Shown one piece after another: positions 55,285 to 64,000 of a stretch of 64,000 bases of DNA. The stretch covers positions 19,628,511-19,692,510 of the forward strand of contig JACMZG010001914.1 in NCBI GenBank assembly GCA_018340805.1. The letters are read 5' to 3'. The notes beneath the pieces were generated by a model. It was not told where the DNA came from. It was given only the letters and a program-made list of their open reading frames with translations, and made no database searches. Source of the DNA: Microvelia longipes (taxonomy: Eukaryota; Arthropoda; Insecta; Hemiptera; Veliidae). Both the position numbers and the translations under genes were made by a program. Position 1 is the stretch's first letter, and the number at the start of each line of letters is the position of its first letter.

Positions 55285-58173
55285 TTTTAGATTACATATA
55301 TCGTAGATCTTTAGTACATAGAGATGGCAGTGAGTAGAAGTATTGAAGAACAAGGCAAGTCTCAAGTAAGGGTTACCAACCCCTGCTATTTTAACTATTT
55401 TAAATATTCGCCAGGGTCTACTTGATTCGCCGGCGGGTTTAGTATAGCTATTTTTATTATATTACCTCGTTAAATAATGTAAAAAATAACAAGTACAGGG
55501 TCTCTTTTATCTTAATATTCCTTGCTTTTAGGCAATTTCCAAGGGAAAACAAACTTATTATAAATAAGTAAAATTGTTTTAAGGATTTCAGACTGTATCC
55601 TTTAATTTCGTATGTTAGGGTTTTCTACTAAATAGGGGGTAAAATTATATTTACATAATTAGGGGGGTATATAATTACGTAATATAATTATATAATAGGT
55701 GGTATATATATTTGTGTAAGTACGACATTTCCTAAATGTTTTCATGAAACATCTTAACTTTTCATTTTGAAGGCTTTGTTGGATCATACATGATTCTTGA
55801 CACAAAAATGAAACTTATGAATGTCCTGAATCCTATTGTTTATGAAGAGTGTGAGACGTCATTAATCTACAATAATGAATTTGAAAAAAAAAATTTAGTA
55901 AGCTGAACACCAAAACAAAGTCAAGCTTTGTTATCACCATTATTTCTCATTTCACGGTTTGACAAAATTATATAAATTTATGAAAACAAAACACGTTTTT
56001 CGTCTTATATTTTTAGAAATTCGCTAATACACAATATACACTGCAACGCATGCAGTATATTAATTTCATATTTCATAACCAATAAAACAAAAAACAGCTA
56101 AAATTCAAGAACCCTGAAGTGAACAATACCTGCGAAGTAGCCACAGAAAGGCGTAGTTGTGTATTCTCAATCAGAAATAGCACTTATAACATTCATTTAA
56201 TATTGACTAATTAATTTAATTAAATTTAATCTAAAATTATTGTATCATAAATTGTTAAGTATGAGGTGTCAACATTTTTATTTATTTCATTATTTTTTAC
56301 ATTATTTTTTTTCATACAATTCCGCGACCTCTTAAATTATTTTGCGACCCCTACTTTAAGAACTACTGAATTAAACTAAAACAGCGTATAACCTTCTTAA
56401 TAAGCAAAGCTACAGGAAACCATCGAGAGGTAAGTTTTTCCTCTAAATTTAGGATCTGTACAGATAATGTAATTATTGTAAGCATGCGCAGTTCGTACCA
56501 AGCATGTGCAGTTATTTTTTAACTTGTGTTTTGTGATTGGTTCTTTCTAATTTTGTTTGTTCTTGTTGGGGTCACTTTGTTATATGCCAAATCGACTTAA
56601 TGTGTCATCTCTTTTATTTAAGATCCTTAGTTAAAATATGAAACTTCAGTATTCAGAATAAAAAATCAAAAGTTTTTAGTTTCCTGATCTTTTTTGGAAC
56701 TGATTTACTACAATTTACCTAGAACTGATTTCTCCCCCTCCCCCTTTAGCACAAATAGCCGTAATTTCAATGAATATTTAATAATATTTAAATTTAATAT
56801 TTTTCTCCTTGCTTTATTTTCAGATTCCAGTTATTTTTATCTGTAAATAAAATGGAACTAAATAATCTCAAAAAGTTTATTGTTTGTACACGTATACCAG
56901 AAAACTTTTCCATGATGAATTTCCGTCTAAATTATTCCAAGACTGATTGAGATAAATTGATACAAGTTTTTGTCAAACTCTACCCCCCTTTACCCTCTCG
57001 TCACAATCAAGTTTTTACCTTTTTGAAACAAAGTTGTCTTCAACTTAACAGGGTTTCCTGAGGTAGACTTCATTAAAGTCCTCTGAGAAGTTAGATCAAC
57101 AAAAAATTTAATATCTAAAGATAAACAGAAATTATAAAAATAAGCCCCAAGAGATTTTCCGCGTTAATTGCGACGATACTTTTAAAATGTAAATATTTAT
57201 CTAATAAGAGTCTTCTCCTAACTGTGGAATCTTATCCAGAATTACAAGAAACTTTCAGACTATATTTACCACCGTCAATTTAAGGAGTTCAAGAATATTT
57301 TTCTTCTTGAGTCTTTGCTCCAAATATAGCATTTTTATCATTGACTTTATCTAAATGGCGCCGAAAATTATGAGCCGATATCGCCTCTAGAGAAGATTTT
57401 TGTGCATTCGCAATACTTTGATTGCGATGCGTGTGATGATGCCACAACGTCTAATCTTTCAAAGGTTGCAATAGCCGTTTGCAAAACCCGTTCAAATTAA
57501 TTAATGATAAGCATTTGATTGATTTGAGAACATCTTTCAAGTAAGTTTATATTATTTCATTCTAATTTTAAAGAATTATTTACAATTTTAAAGATCTTGA
57601 TTAAAAAATACGCATATTTATTAAAATTACAAATAAAGAGATGGTGAAAACAAACCATACTGAGTTTTTTAAGTTTTTTGTTAAGTTGTTGAAGTTCAAT
57701 TATTTAGCAATTTTTTACAAGTTTCAACGATTTGTACATTTATTTATACTCTATGTAACATTTATACTCTTCTACATGAATTTACATGTACAAGAGTATA
57801 AATGTACAAGTAGACCCGTTGGATATGTATATTTATACACGTCGAACGGGTCTAACACATAAATTATTATTACATGTGATTTCCCGTCAGAACTTTATTT
57901 TACTGTACTTTACTCGGTCTTTTAGGCAAAATCTGTTTAATGTCAATATTTTAGCTTCTGTCCTATTTCTATTTTTTGTTAATTTATTTCCTTTAAAATG
58001 GCGGTTATATACTAAAATATGCATGGGGCTAAAATGTCTTGTATTCTTCCCTATAACCCAATAAGCCCAGTATACCTTCCAATATTCTTTTTCTTATTTT
58101 TTCGAAAAATTCGGTGTTGCATGCGACGACCGAAGTTAACTACATTGGTTATGTAGTTAGTTAGTAGACTGCT
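55285..58173. other. Gene-less stretch
   Basis: 56323-56368 (CCGCGACCTCTTAAATTATT, GCGACCCCTACTTTAAGAAC) resembles a degenerate hAT end. AGACCCGTT...AACGGGTCT (57811/57846) and TATACTCTT...AAGAGTATA (57763/57792) are small inverted pairs. No gene supported. Confidence 0.35.
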
Positions 58174-58579
<406 letters not shown>

Positions 58580-58587
58580 AGACTGCT

Positions 58588-59930
58588 TATTGGTTACAAG
58601 AAGTCCCCTTTACACAAAAAATACTCCAAGTTTCATTATATTTAATGGTTTAAAATTTAAGAGTGGGATACTTTTTGTCCACCCTGTATAATATACTCTT
58701 GGTTTTAATCGTTTAAATAATTAGTAATTAAAATAATTATTCGTTAAATAGTATCTTAAATAATATAAAGAAAACAGTAAACACTTGTATTGGAAGTATT
58801 AAGTTTGGATTCTGTGATAGAAGATAAACAGAAATACTTATCACTACATACTTATCATAAATGTTTTACTGCTAACCGACACTACAATTTTTTCATCGTT
58901 TCAAGCCAAAGTGGAGTGCTTACATTCCTTCAATCTTTTTAACAAAAACAGTGCGTAATGTCTGAAATATTAAGTTAAAGAAAATAAGAGAAAGAAGAAG
59001 AAATACTTATCACTTAATATCAGTATAAAAGTTAAGTTAAGTTAGAAAAAAGACTGGCTTTATTTTATATTTTTTTAATGTTTTATTTTGGGTTTACTTT
59101 TATAAATTAGTAAAGGGTATTAGTCTATCTAAGGGGTGAACCTAAACCTAGGTTTAGTCACAGTCCAAAGTGGTTTAGCAAAGTTCGTCCAAAGTGACTA
59201 CCAATATTTTAGATATTATTGGAAGTCTTCATTTTATAATTCTTAATTGAAAAATTTGTATCAATTGATAAGGCAAGGTAAGTCAACATGTTCATAGTAT
59301 AGTAAGCTTTTTTGATAAATTAGCCATCAACTAATTAATCGTAATCTAATCAAGCCTATAAAACCTGGCTCGAACTTAAGGGATAGTTCCTCTGTTATGA
59401 CTTACTGACTTATATCGTGAAAGCGTTTATATATTCGATTTAAATCAACAAATTTAGGTAAATTAAAATTATGGGCATGGTTTTGAACAGTTAACTGCCT
59501 GCATAGCATCAGTTTTTACCAATTACTACCTACACACAACAAACTAATTCTGCGGACTGTATTAAGTACACTGCTTAAGCTATGAACTAAAGTGATGTAG
59601 AAATTAGGGTTGGGGGCGGGGGACACAGTAATCCAACTCCCTGGTTTTAGGTGTTCCTTAATCAGGGATTAGTTGCATCAACTACCGCACTGAGCATTAG
59701 TTTTCACCTTGTACGCTTATCACTATTGTTATCAGTTTTAAATCAAGACTTCTATTTATGTTTATAAAAAGTGTAAACAAGACAATTTTTATCTTCTTCA
59801 TTAACTTTTTTTCCTCTTTTAGTTGTTTATAAGATATTTTTTTAGAAAAATTAGATAACGTGTGTTACGAAAGTTGTGTTATAATGAGACAACGAAGACG
59901 TAACTTAAATTTATAATTTCCCCGGTTTGA
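58588..59930. other. Gene-less stretch
   Basis: CTAAACCTAGGTTTAG (59142-59157) is a perfect 16-bp palindrome. Nothing else supported. Confidence 0.3.
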
Positions 59931-60014
59931 TGTTTGTTTACAAACATTTTTGATGTTTGTTTACAAACATTTTTGATGTTTGTTTACAAAAATTTTGATG
60001 TTTGTCTACAAATC
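59931..60014. repeat. 23-bp tandem repeat of a forkhead-type palindrome, ~3.7 units
   Basis: TGTTTGTTTACAAACATTTT units start at 59931, 59954, 59977 and 59999 (the last with TGTTTGTCTACAAA). Each full unit contains TGTTTAC in a near-palindrome (TGTTTGTTTACAAACA). TGTTTAC/GTAAACA is the core bound by forkhead (FOX) transcription factors. Binding is an inference. Confidence 0.85.
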
Positions 60015-60423
60015 ATGGTTATCACGATATCAGGTCTACTTAAAATTAACAAAGCGTTTTTATTTTTATAACATTTTATAAAAATTATACCTTTAAAATA
60101 ATTAATACAGTTTTTAACATTGTTAAAGACCCTTTTAAATAATTTTAATCTTGGAATTGAAGAAGTAATTATTTTATATAAGGCGTACAAGGTGAACAGA
60201 CCTGCCACTAGTGGAGAAAGGGTGAACTTAAGGCAGGTCCATCTAAATCAGCTTTTTCCGGGGGAGTTAGACCACTTTGTCCTGCGCCCACACCCCTAAT
60301 ATAATATAACATTACATATGTAGTATGGAATATAACCTGTTCTGAACAAGAGATTTGTTGACGAGCACAAGAGTTTCTTTTGGGAACGAATCTTTTAACT
60401 TTCTAAAAAAAAATAAGTACCTA
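60015..60423. other. Spacer
   Basis: GACCTGCC (60199) and GGCAGGTC (60231) form a short inverted pair. Nothing else recognised. Confidence 0.3.
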
Positions 60424-61020
60424 GTAGTGGCGTAGATAGCGGGGAGAGGGAGCAGAAAGGTCATTCCCCCTTCCAGTTTTTGGCCAGGGGCATCAAAACG
60501 CTTCAGTATTATATTTTTATTTTTACAAGACTAAGATGTCTTACGTTTTTGTCCATACGTCCATGAAATATCCATGAAAACCCAAAATTGATTAAAAGTA
60601 GTATGTAATCTAAATTGCAATACTGGGGTTGAGTATTATGGGGTAGTAGGAGAATATCAGTCAAGAGACAATGATAATAACAAGACAATGTGTTGTCTTA
60701 ACATCGGTTAACTAAAAGTTATAAGTAAGCTTCTGTCGCTTACAAATTTTATACTTACTAACCTACTTTAAAAAAAAATAACAGCTCTTGACTCTTCAAT
60801 TGATCTATTAAAAGCTAAAATTAAGAATAAATTAGCGGATATAATTCCTAATGTTACTACAGCTTACCGAATACTACTGACAATTCCAGTCTTGGTAGCA
60901 AGATGTGAAAGAAGTTTTTCAAAACTCAAAATAACAAAAAGCTATTTAAGTATCAAAATGAGCCAAGAGAGGTTATTAGGGTTGTCAATTACTTCAATAG
61001 AGTCAGCCTTATGGTTTTGA
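60424..61020 (+). mobile_element. Remnant of an autonomous hAT element (left end + transposase C terminus)
   Basis: AGTAGTGGCGTAGATAGCGG at 60422 resembles a hAT terminal sequence, and the region ends in a hAT transposase C-terminal coding fragment on the same strand. Most of the transposase is deleted and no matching right end or duplication was found. Confidence 0.5.
60778..61020 (+). pseudogene. hAT transposase C-terminal dimerisation region (80 codons)
   Basis: The frame opens ITALDSSIDLLKAKIKNKLA and continues to RILLTIPVLVARCERSFSKL, then KITKSYLSIKMSQERLLGLS and ITSIESAL, with TGA at 61018-61020. The signature ...TIPVSVA-x2-ERSFSKLK...RS-x-M-x-QERL-x-LA-x2-SIE is that of the hAT C-terminal dimerisation domain, in the form found in the TTF-type/ZMYM1-like transposases common in insects. 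No stops interrupt this part. Nothing upstream of about 60778 is recognisable as transposase, so the gene is truncated. Confidence 0.85.
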
Positions 61021-61242
61021 GAGCAGGAAAGCCTGGTCTGGCAGTGAGGCACGTGTTGTTTCTAGTTTAACTATAGAAACTTAAAATAAAATCACTGCTC
61101 TTCTGTGGATTAGACGTAAAATGCCTGCACTAGGACTCATTAGGTAGAACACTATCTTCTGTCTAAGGGAGTCAGCAAAAAGGGCCCAACAACGCGGCCT
61201 ACTTGCTAGGTGGTTTATCACCTCTCCCTAATTACTATCTGT
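61021..61242 (+). repeat. Repeat with the AAAAAGGGCCCAACAACG word (copy 2)
   Basis: CACTGCTCTTCTGTGGATTA (61092) and GAGTCAGCAAAAAGGGCCCA, ACAACGCGGCCTACTTGCTA (61169-61208) follow the order seen at 47752-47868. It forms the outer left arm of a larger inverted structure with 61480-61700. Confidence 0.7.
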
Positions 61243-61461
61243 AATATATTGACATCTTGTCAATATATTATTATTATTTAATTATTTTTAATCAGTTAAT
61301 ATGTTTAACCAATATAGTTAGTTTTGCGATAAAAAAAAAAAAAAAAAAATAGCGAACATTAACACCTTTTAATATCGCAAAACTAACTATATTGGTTAAA
61401 CATATTAACTGATTAAAAATAATAAAATAATAATAATATATTGACAAGATGTCAATATATT
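61243..61461. repeat. Large palindrome: 88-bp arms, 43-nt loop
   Basis: 61243-61330 and 61374-61461 are inverted copies differing at one position (TTTAATT versus TTTTATT). The loop is A19 followed by TAGCGAACATTAACACCTTT plus a few bases. The outer end of each arm (AATATATTGACA-TCT-TGTCAATATATT) is itself a perfect palindrome. It is nested within diverged outer arms (61021-61170 / 61480-61700). Confidence 0.95.
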
Positions 61462-61479
61462 GCACTATCACTATCTAAG

Positions 61480-61700
61480 CTGTTCACTAACTCCCTCAGA
61501 TATAAACTAGTGTTCCACCTCATGAGGCCTAGTGCTGGCTATTTGCATCTAATCCACAGAAGAGCCGTGGCTTTATTATAAGGTTCCATAGATTTATTAA
61601 AAGGTTCCATAGCTTTAACTATAAACAACTCAGCCTTACTGTAGGACTAAGCTTTCCTGCTCTACAATCCATAAGACTTATTTAGGGTTAGGGATCTTTT
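61480..61700 (-). repeat. Inverted, diverged partner of the 61.0-61.2 kb repeat
   Basis: In reverse complement it reads GAGCAGGAAAGCTTAGTCCT, ACGGCTCTTCTGTGGATTAG, AGCACTAGGCCTCATGAGGT and GGAACACTAG, in the same order as 61021-61140. It lacks the GGGCCCAACAACG segment. It shows internal duplication of AAGGTTCCATAG (61579, 61600). Confidence 0.75.
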
Positions 61701-61912
61701 AAATCACCTAGTCCTATACCTGACATCACACAGTCTCAAAACCTTCTGCTTAACATCCCTTTCAGAGGATATCAAGATTTTCATCCCTCGCATGAAAAAC
61801 CTATAAGATTAGTTCAGGATCAAATCAAGACTCTATAGGTGGTAGGCACCCATGCTCTCTCACCACCAGGGCCCCCCTTATTCTGTTATTATTTATTTGT
61901 TTTTTTTTTTAG
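61701..61912. other. Spacer ending in a strong 3' splice-site-like tract
   Basis: The T-rich run ATTTATTTGTTTTTTTTTTT ends in AG at 61911-61912, directly before an open frame. Confidence 0.5.
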
Positions 61913-62031
61913 GTATTGATGCTAGTGACATCTTCATTTCCAATCAGCTTAATCCTGTAACCATCTCAAATAAATTTGACTCAGCTAATAACCACCATCA
62001 ACCTCATAATCAAAGAATTGTGATACCATAG
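61913..62031 (+). CDS. Putative 3'-terminal coding exon of an unidentified gene
   Basis: After a long pyrimidine tract and AG (61912), a frame of 38 complete codons reads IDASDIFISNQLNPVTISNK, then FDSANNHHQPHNQRIVIP, and stops at TAG 62029-62031. The other two frames hit stops quickly. Composition (varied residues, few Lys/Phe/Ile runs) is unlike the translated AT-rich background. An ATTAAA about 60 bp after the stop (near 62091) could serve for polyadenylation. It lies on the same strand as, and 275 bp before, the transferase gene. The upstream exons are not visible. No family recognised. Confidence 0.45.
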
Positions 62032-62305
62032 GATCTGAAGTGAATTTAATTTTTGAAATCGCCTGATATTAGTTTTTGTTAAGAAACATTAAATAACCTC
62101 AATGAGTAGGTGAGAATATTTATTTATAAATTATCACTGATTTAAGCATTTAACAACTTTATTAAAAAGAGCATAGAATTGTTTTTCTATTTATGCTTAA
62201 ATTCTGTTAAAATTTTACTATGCTTAAAAACACTTAACATTTAAATTTCAAATTAACTTCATTTTAATTTAACTATTGCATATATTATTAAGTTCTTTTT
62301 GATTA

Positions 62306-63145
62306 ATGGCTAGTGTAAGGTGGTATTTTGATTTATTTAAATTTAAGCCTAGTGCTACTGAATTGTCATTATTACTTAGTTCAATCCAAAGTGATGAGAA
62401 AATTCGTATCGAACGTTTCGTTTACAAACGAGATGCCTTTGCTTCTCTCATTGGTAGGTTATTAATTAGATTATTTTGTTGTCAAAATTTAAATTTAAAT
62501 TGGACAGATGTTGATTTAAAGAGAGATAGTAATAATAAACCATATTTAAATAATAAGGTAAAATTTAATGTTAGTCATCAAGGGCAGTATGTGATTTTTG
62601 TTGGTGAGGTTGGTAGCTATAATTTAGGTTGTGATATTATGAAACAAGAATACACGGGTGGTAAACCTGTTAGTGAATTTTTCAGATTGATGAATCGCAA
62701 TTTTTCTAAATTTGAATGGTCTACGATTATGTCTCAAAACGACACTAATGATCAAATTAATAAATTCTTTAGATTATGGACTCTTAAAGAAAGCTATGTC
62801 AAAGCGACGGGAACTGGTATAACTATACCACTTGATACAATTGAATTTCATATTAAATCAGATTTAACTGATAAGTTTATTTATGATACAAAATTATTTG
62901 TAAATAATGTTGAACAGAAAAATTGGACTTTTCAAGAATTACAGTTAGACTCCCAACATTGTGTTTCCGTTGCTATTGGTAATGATAACAATGTTAAAAA
63001 TGATTACAAATCTCAAGTCAGTAATTCAGTAAATAAATTTACAGAAATACATTTAATTGATATAATGAAATATTGCAAGTCATTGTATGAAATAGATAAT
63101 AACTGTGGAATTGTTATGCATAATAAAGAATTTTCTCCATCTTGA
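62306..63145 (+). CDS. AASDHPPT: 4'-phosphopantetheinyl transferase, AASDHPPT/Sfp type (279 aa), single exon
   Basis: Transfers 4'-phosphopantetheine from CoA to a serine of acyl-carrier domains (cytosolic FAS, mitochondrial ACP, aminoadipate-semialdehyde dehydrogenase type enzymes). Domains: N-terminal half from ASVRWYFD with the CoA-binding FVYKRDAFASLIGRLLIR (residues 38-55), then FNVSHQG (87-93). The Mg2+ site is in NLGCDIM (Asp110), and WTLKESYVKATG (158-169) supplies Glu162 and Lys166. Length is slightly short of human AASDHPPT (about 309 aa). The last ~45 residues are poorly conserved. Start ATG 62306 is the first in frame and aligns with the family's GVRWAF start. Intronless, with no poly-A tract after the stop; ATTAAA at 63229 is a possible poly(A) signal. 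All key residues are present, so it is probably functional. Confidence 0.93.
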   Translation: MASVRWYFDLFKFKPSATELSLLLSSIQSDEKIRIERFVYKRDAFASLIGRLLIRLFCCQNLNLNWTDVDLKRDSNNKPYLNNKVKFNVSHQGQYVIFVGEVGSYNLGCDIMKQEYTGGKPVSEFFRLMNRNFSKFEWSTIMSQNDTNDQINKFFRLWTLKESYVKATGTGITIPLDTIEFHIKSDLTDKFIYDTKLFVNNVEQKNWTFQELQLDSQHCVSVAIGNDNNVKNDYKSQVSNSVNKFTEIHLIDIMKYCKSLYEIDNNCGIVMHNKEFSPS

Positions 63146-63228
63146 TATAATTTTGTTTATGTATCCCTTGTATATTTTGTTTACTTGTTTTTGTCTCCAG
63201 AGGCTCTGGTTAAGATAAAATCTTATAG

Positions 63229-63234
63229 ATTAAA
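63229..63234 (+). promoter_or_regulatory. Possible poly(A) signal ATTAAA for the transferase gene
   Basis: The common variant ATTAAA lies 84 bp after the stop codon; no AATAAA occurs closer. Confidence 0.35.
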
Positions 63235-64000
63235 AATATTTTACAGTGAATAGGTAAAGATTTGTATAAAAGATTGCATAACAGGAGTCAGCTTTTTTTT
63301 GGGGCACTCGGGAGGTCTTGCATTCAAGGCCGGCCAACCCAGCCAGGGTTTATGTGATTTTCTCAGCTGCTAATGTGGGGTTAGTTCCTGTTTTGTGCAA
63401 GACAAGCCTGGATCCACGTTTCATTTGTTTCCAGCTCACGAAAAGTCAAGTTTCTGCGGGCTGATGGAGATGAAGGTCGGAAAGATAACTGAGCTTGTTA
63501 TGTCCAAAAACTTAGTCAGTGAAACTGAAGCCAATGCCATAAATAATTTAAGAGATTAGGAACGAAGTGCTTGGTTCTGGAAGAGACGTCTCTTAGTAGC
63601 ACTGCAGAGCTTTGACTTGAAGGTCAGGGCTTCAAGAATGAGTTTGTGCACATGAAGTTGGGGTTGCTAGAGTTCACTGTTGGGTGTTGCTGGACTAGCC
63701 AGAGTGGTAAGTCTACATAGAGTCTGGTGATGCTAGAGGAGCTGATGAGACTGGTTAAACAAGAGCAGGCCAAGTGAGACTAATGTGACCAGAAAAGCTA
63801 GTTATATTAGATGAACTAAGCACATGTGAACTAGTAGTCAGAGCGTTGAGCCTAGCCAGAGTGTTGCTGGTCTTGATGAACTGAGGACACTGTAAACTAG
63901 TCATATGTGCCCCCATGGTTGGAGGGTATGCTTTCAAGATGATTGAATGTGTACTAACTCTGGGGTGAATTAATTGAGTGAGGGGAAACACTAATATGGC
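63235..64000. other. GC-richer unassigned sequence, probably repeat-derived
   Basis: Composition changes at about 63290. CATTCAAGGCCGGCCAACCC, TTTGTTTCCAGCTCACGAAA and GGCTGATGGAGATGAAGGTC look like part of a dispersed element. 63680-63930 has loosely repeated GATGAACTRAG/AACTAGT words. No supported ORF; a minus frame at 63755-63991 is not recognisable. Confidence 0.35.

Noticed and set aside
63755..63991. 78-codon minus-strand ORF at the window end
   Set aside because: Falls on loosely repetitive GC-richer sequence and has no recognisable family.

Overview
This 64 kb window is animal nuclear DNA, most likely from an arthropod (probably an insect, species not resolvable). It is very AT-rich (about 30% GC by eye), almost free of long coding ORFs, and built mainly from transposable-element remains, tandem repeats and fold-back sequences. 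No operon structure, rRNA, genuine tRNA gene or CRISPR array is visible. The one well-supported intact host gene is a single-exon 4'-phosphopantetheinyl transferase of the AASDHPPT/Sfp type at 62306-63145 (+).

Layout: 1-1.3 kb, end of a LINE ORF2 running in from the left (+). 1.38-2.45 kb, a decayed Penelope-like element with a GIY-YIG domain (-). 3.17-8.14 kb, a near-full-length non-LTR retrotransposon (-) inserted into a 48-bp minisatellite, with an 11-bp target duplication. ORF1 is intact; ORF2 (APE endonuclease, reverse transcriptase, C-terminal region) is broken by frameshifts. 9.8-10.6 kb, a 90-bp satellite; 13.1-13.75 kb, a GAGAGCAAT repeat field; 14.45-14.96 kb, a GC-richer patch with a candidate host exon (ARMC4/ODAD2-like); 17.96-18.33 kb, an 87-bp tandem repeat. 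From 23 to 51 kb the sequence is dominated by a dispersed family (here 'family A', at least 12 copies on both strands) that starts with a hairpin and ends in a GTACCCCGTACCCGA module. Interspersed are MITEs (three copies of a TAAGGTGATTC family, a TA-flanked 923-bp element, a Harbinger-like fold-back), (TA)n tracts, a 24-bp poly-G run, a cluster of trinucleotide-loop hairpins at 35.6 kb and a tRNA-derived SINE at 47.35 kb. From 51 to 62 kb come a 28-bp satellite, another TIR MITE, a hAT MITE with a perfect 8-bp target duplication, a tandem array of forkhead-type palindromes, a hAT transposase C-terminal remnant and a large palindrome with 88-bp arms. A putative terminal exon of an unknown gene ends about 270 bp before the transferase gene.

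No new multi-gene system is visible. The most unusual signals are structural: a hairpin-headed dispersed family, repeated carriage of the full CRE palindrome TGACGTCA by repeats, recurrent GCGNAGC mini-hairpin words, tandem forkhead-like palindromes and the 61.2 kb palindrome. Copy counts, repeat boundaries and exon calls were made by eye and are labelled accordingly.
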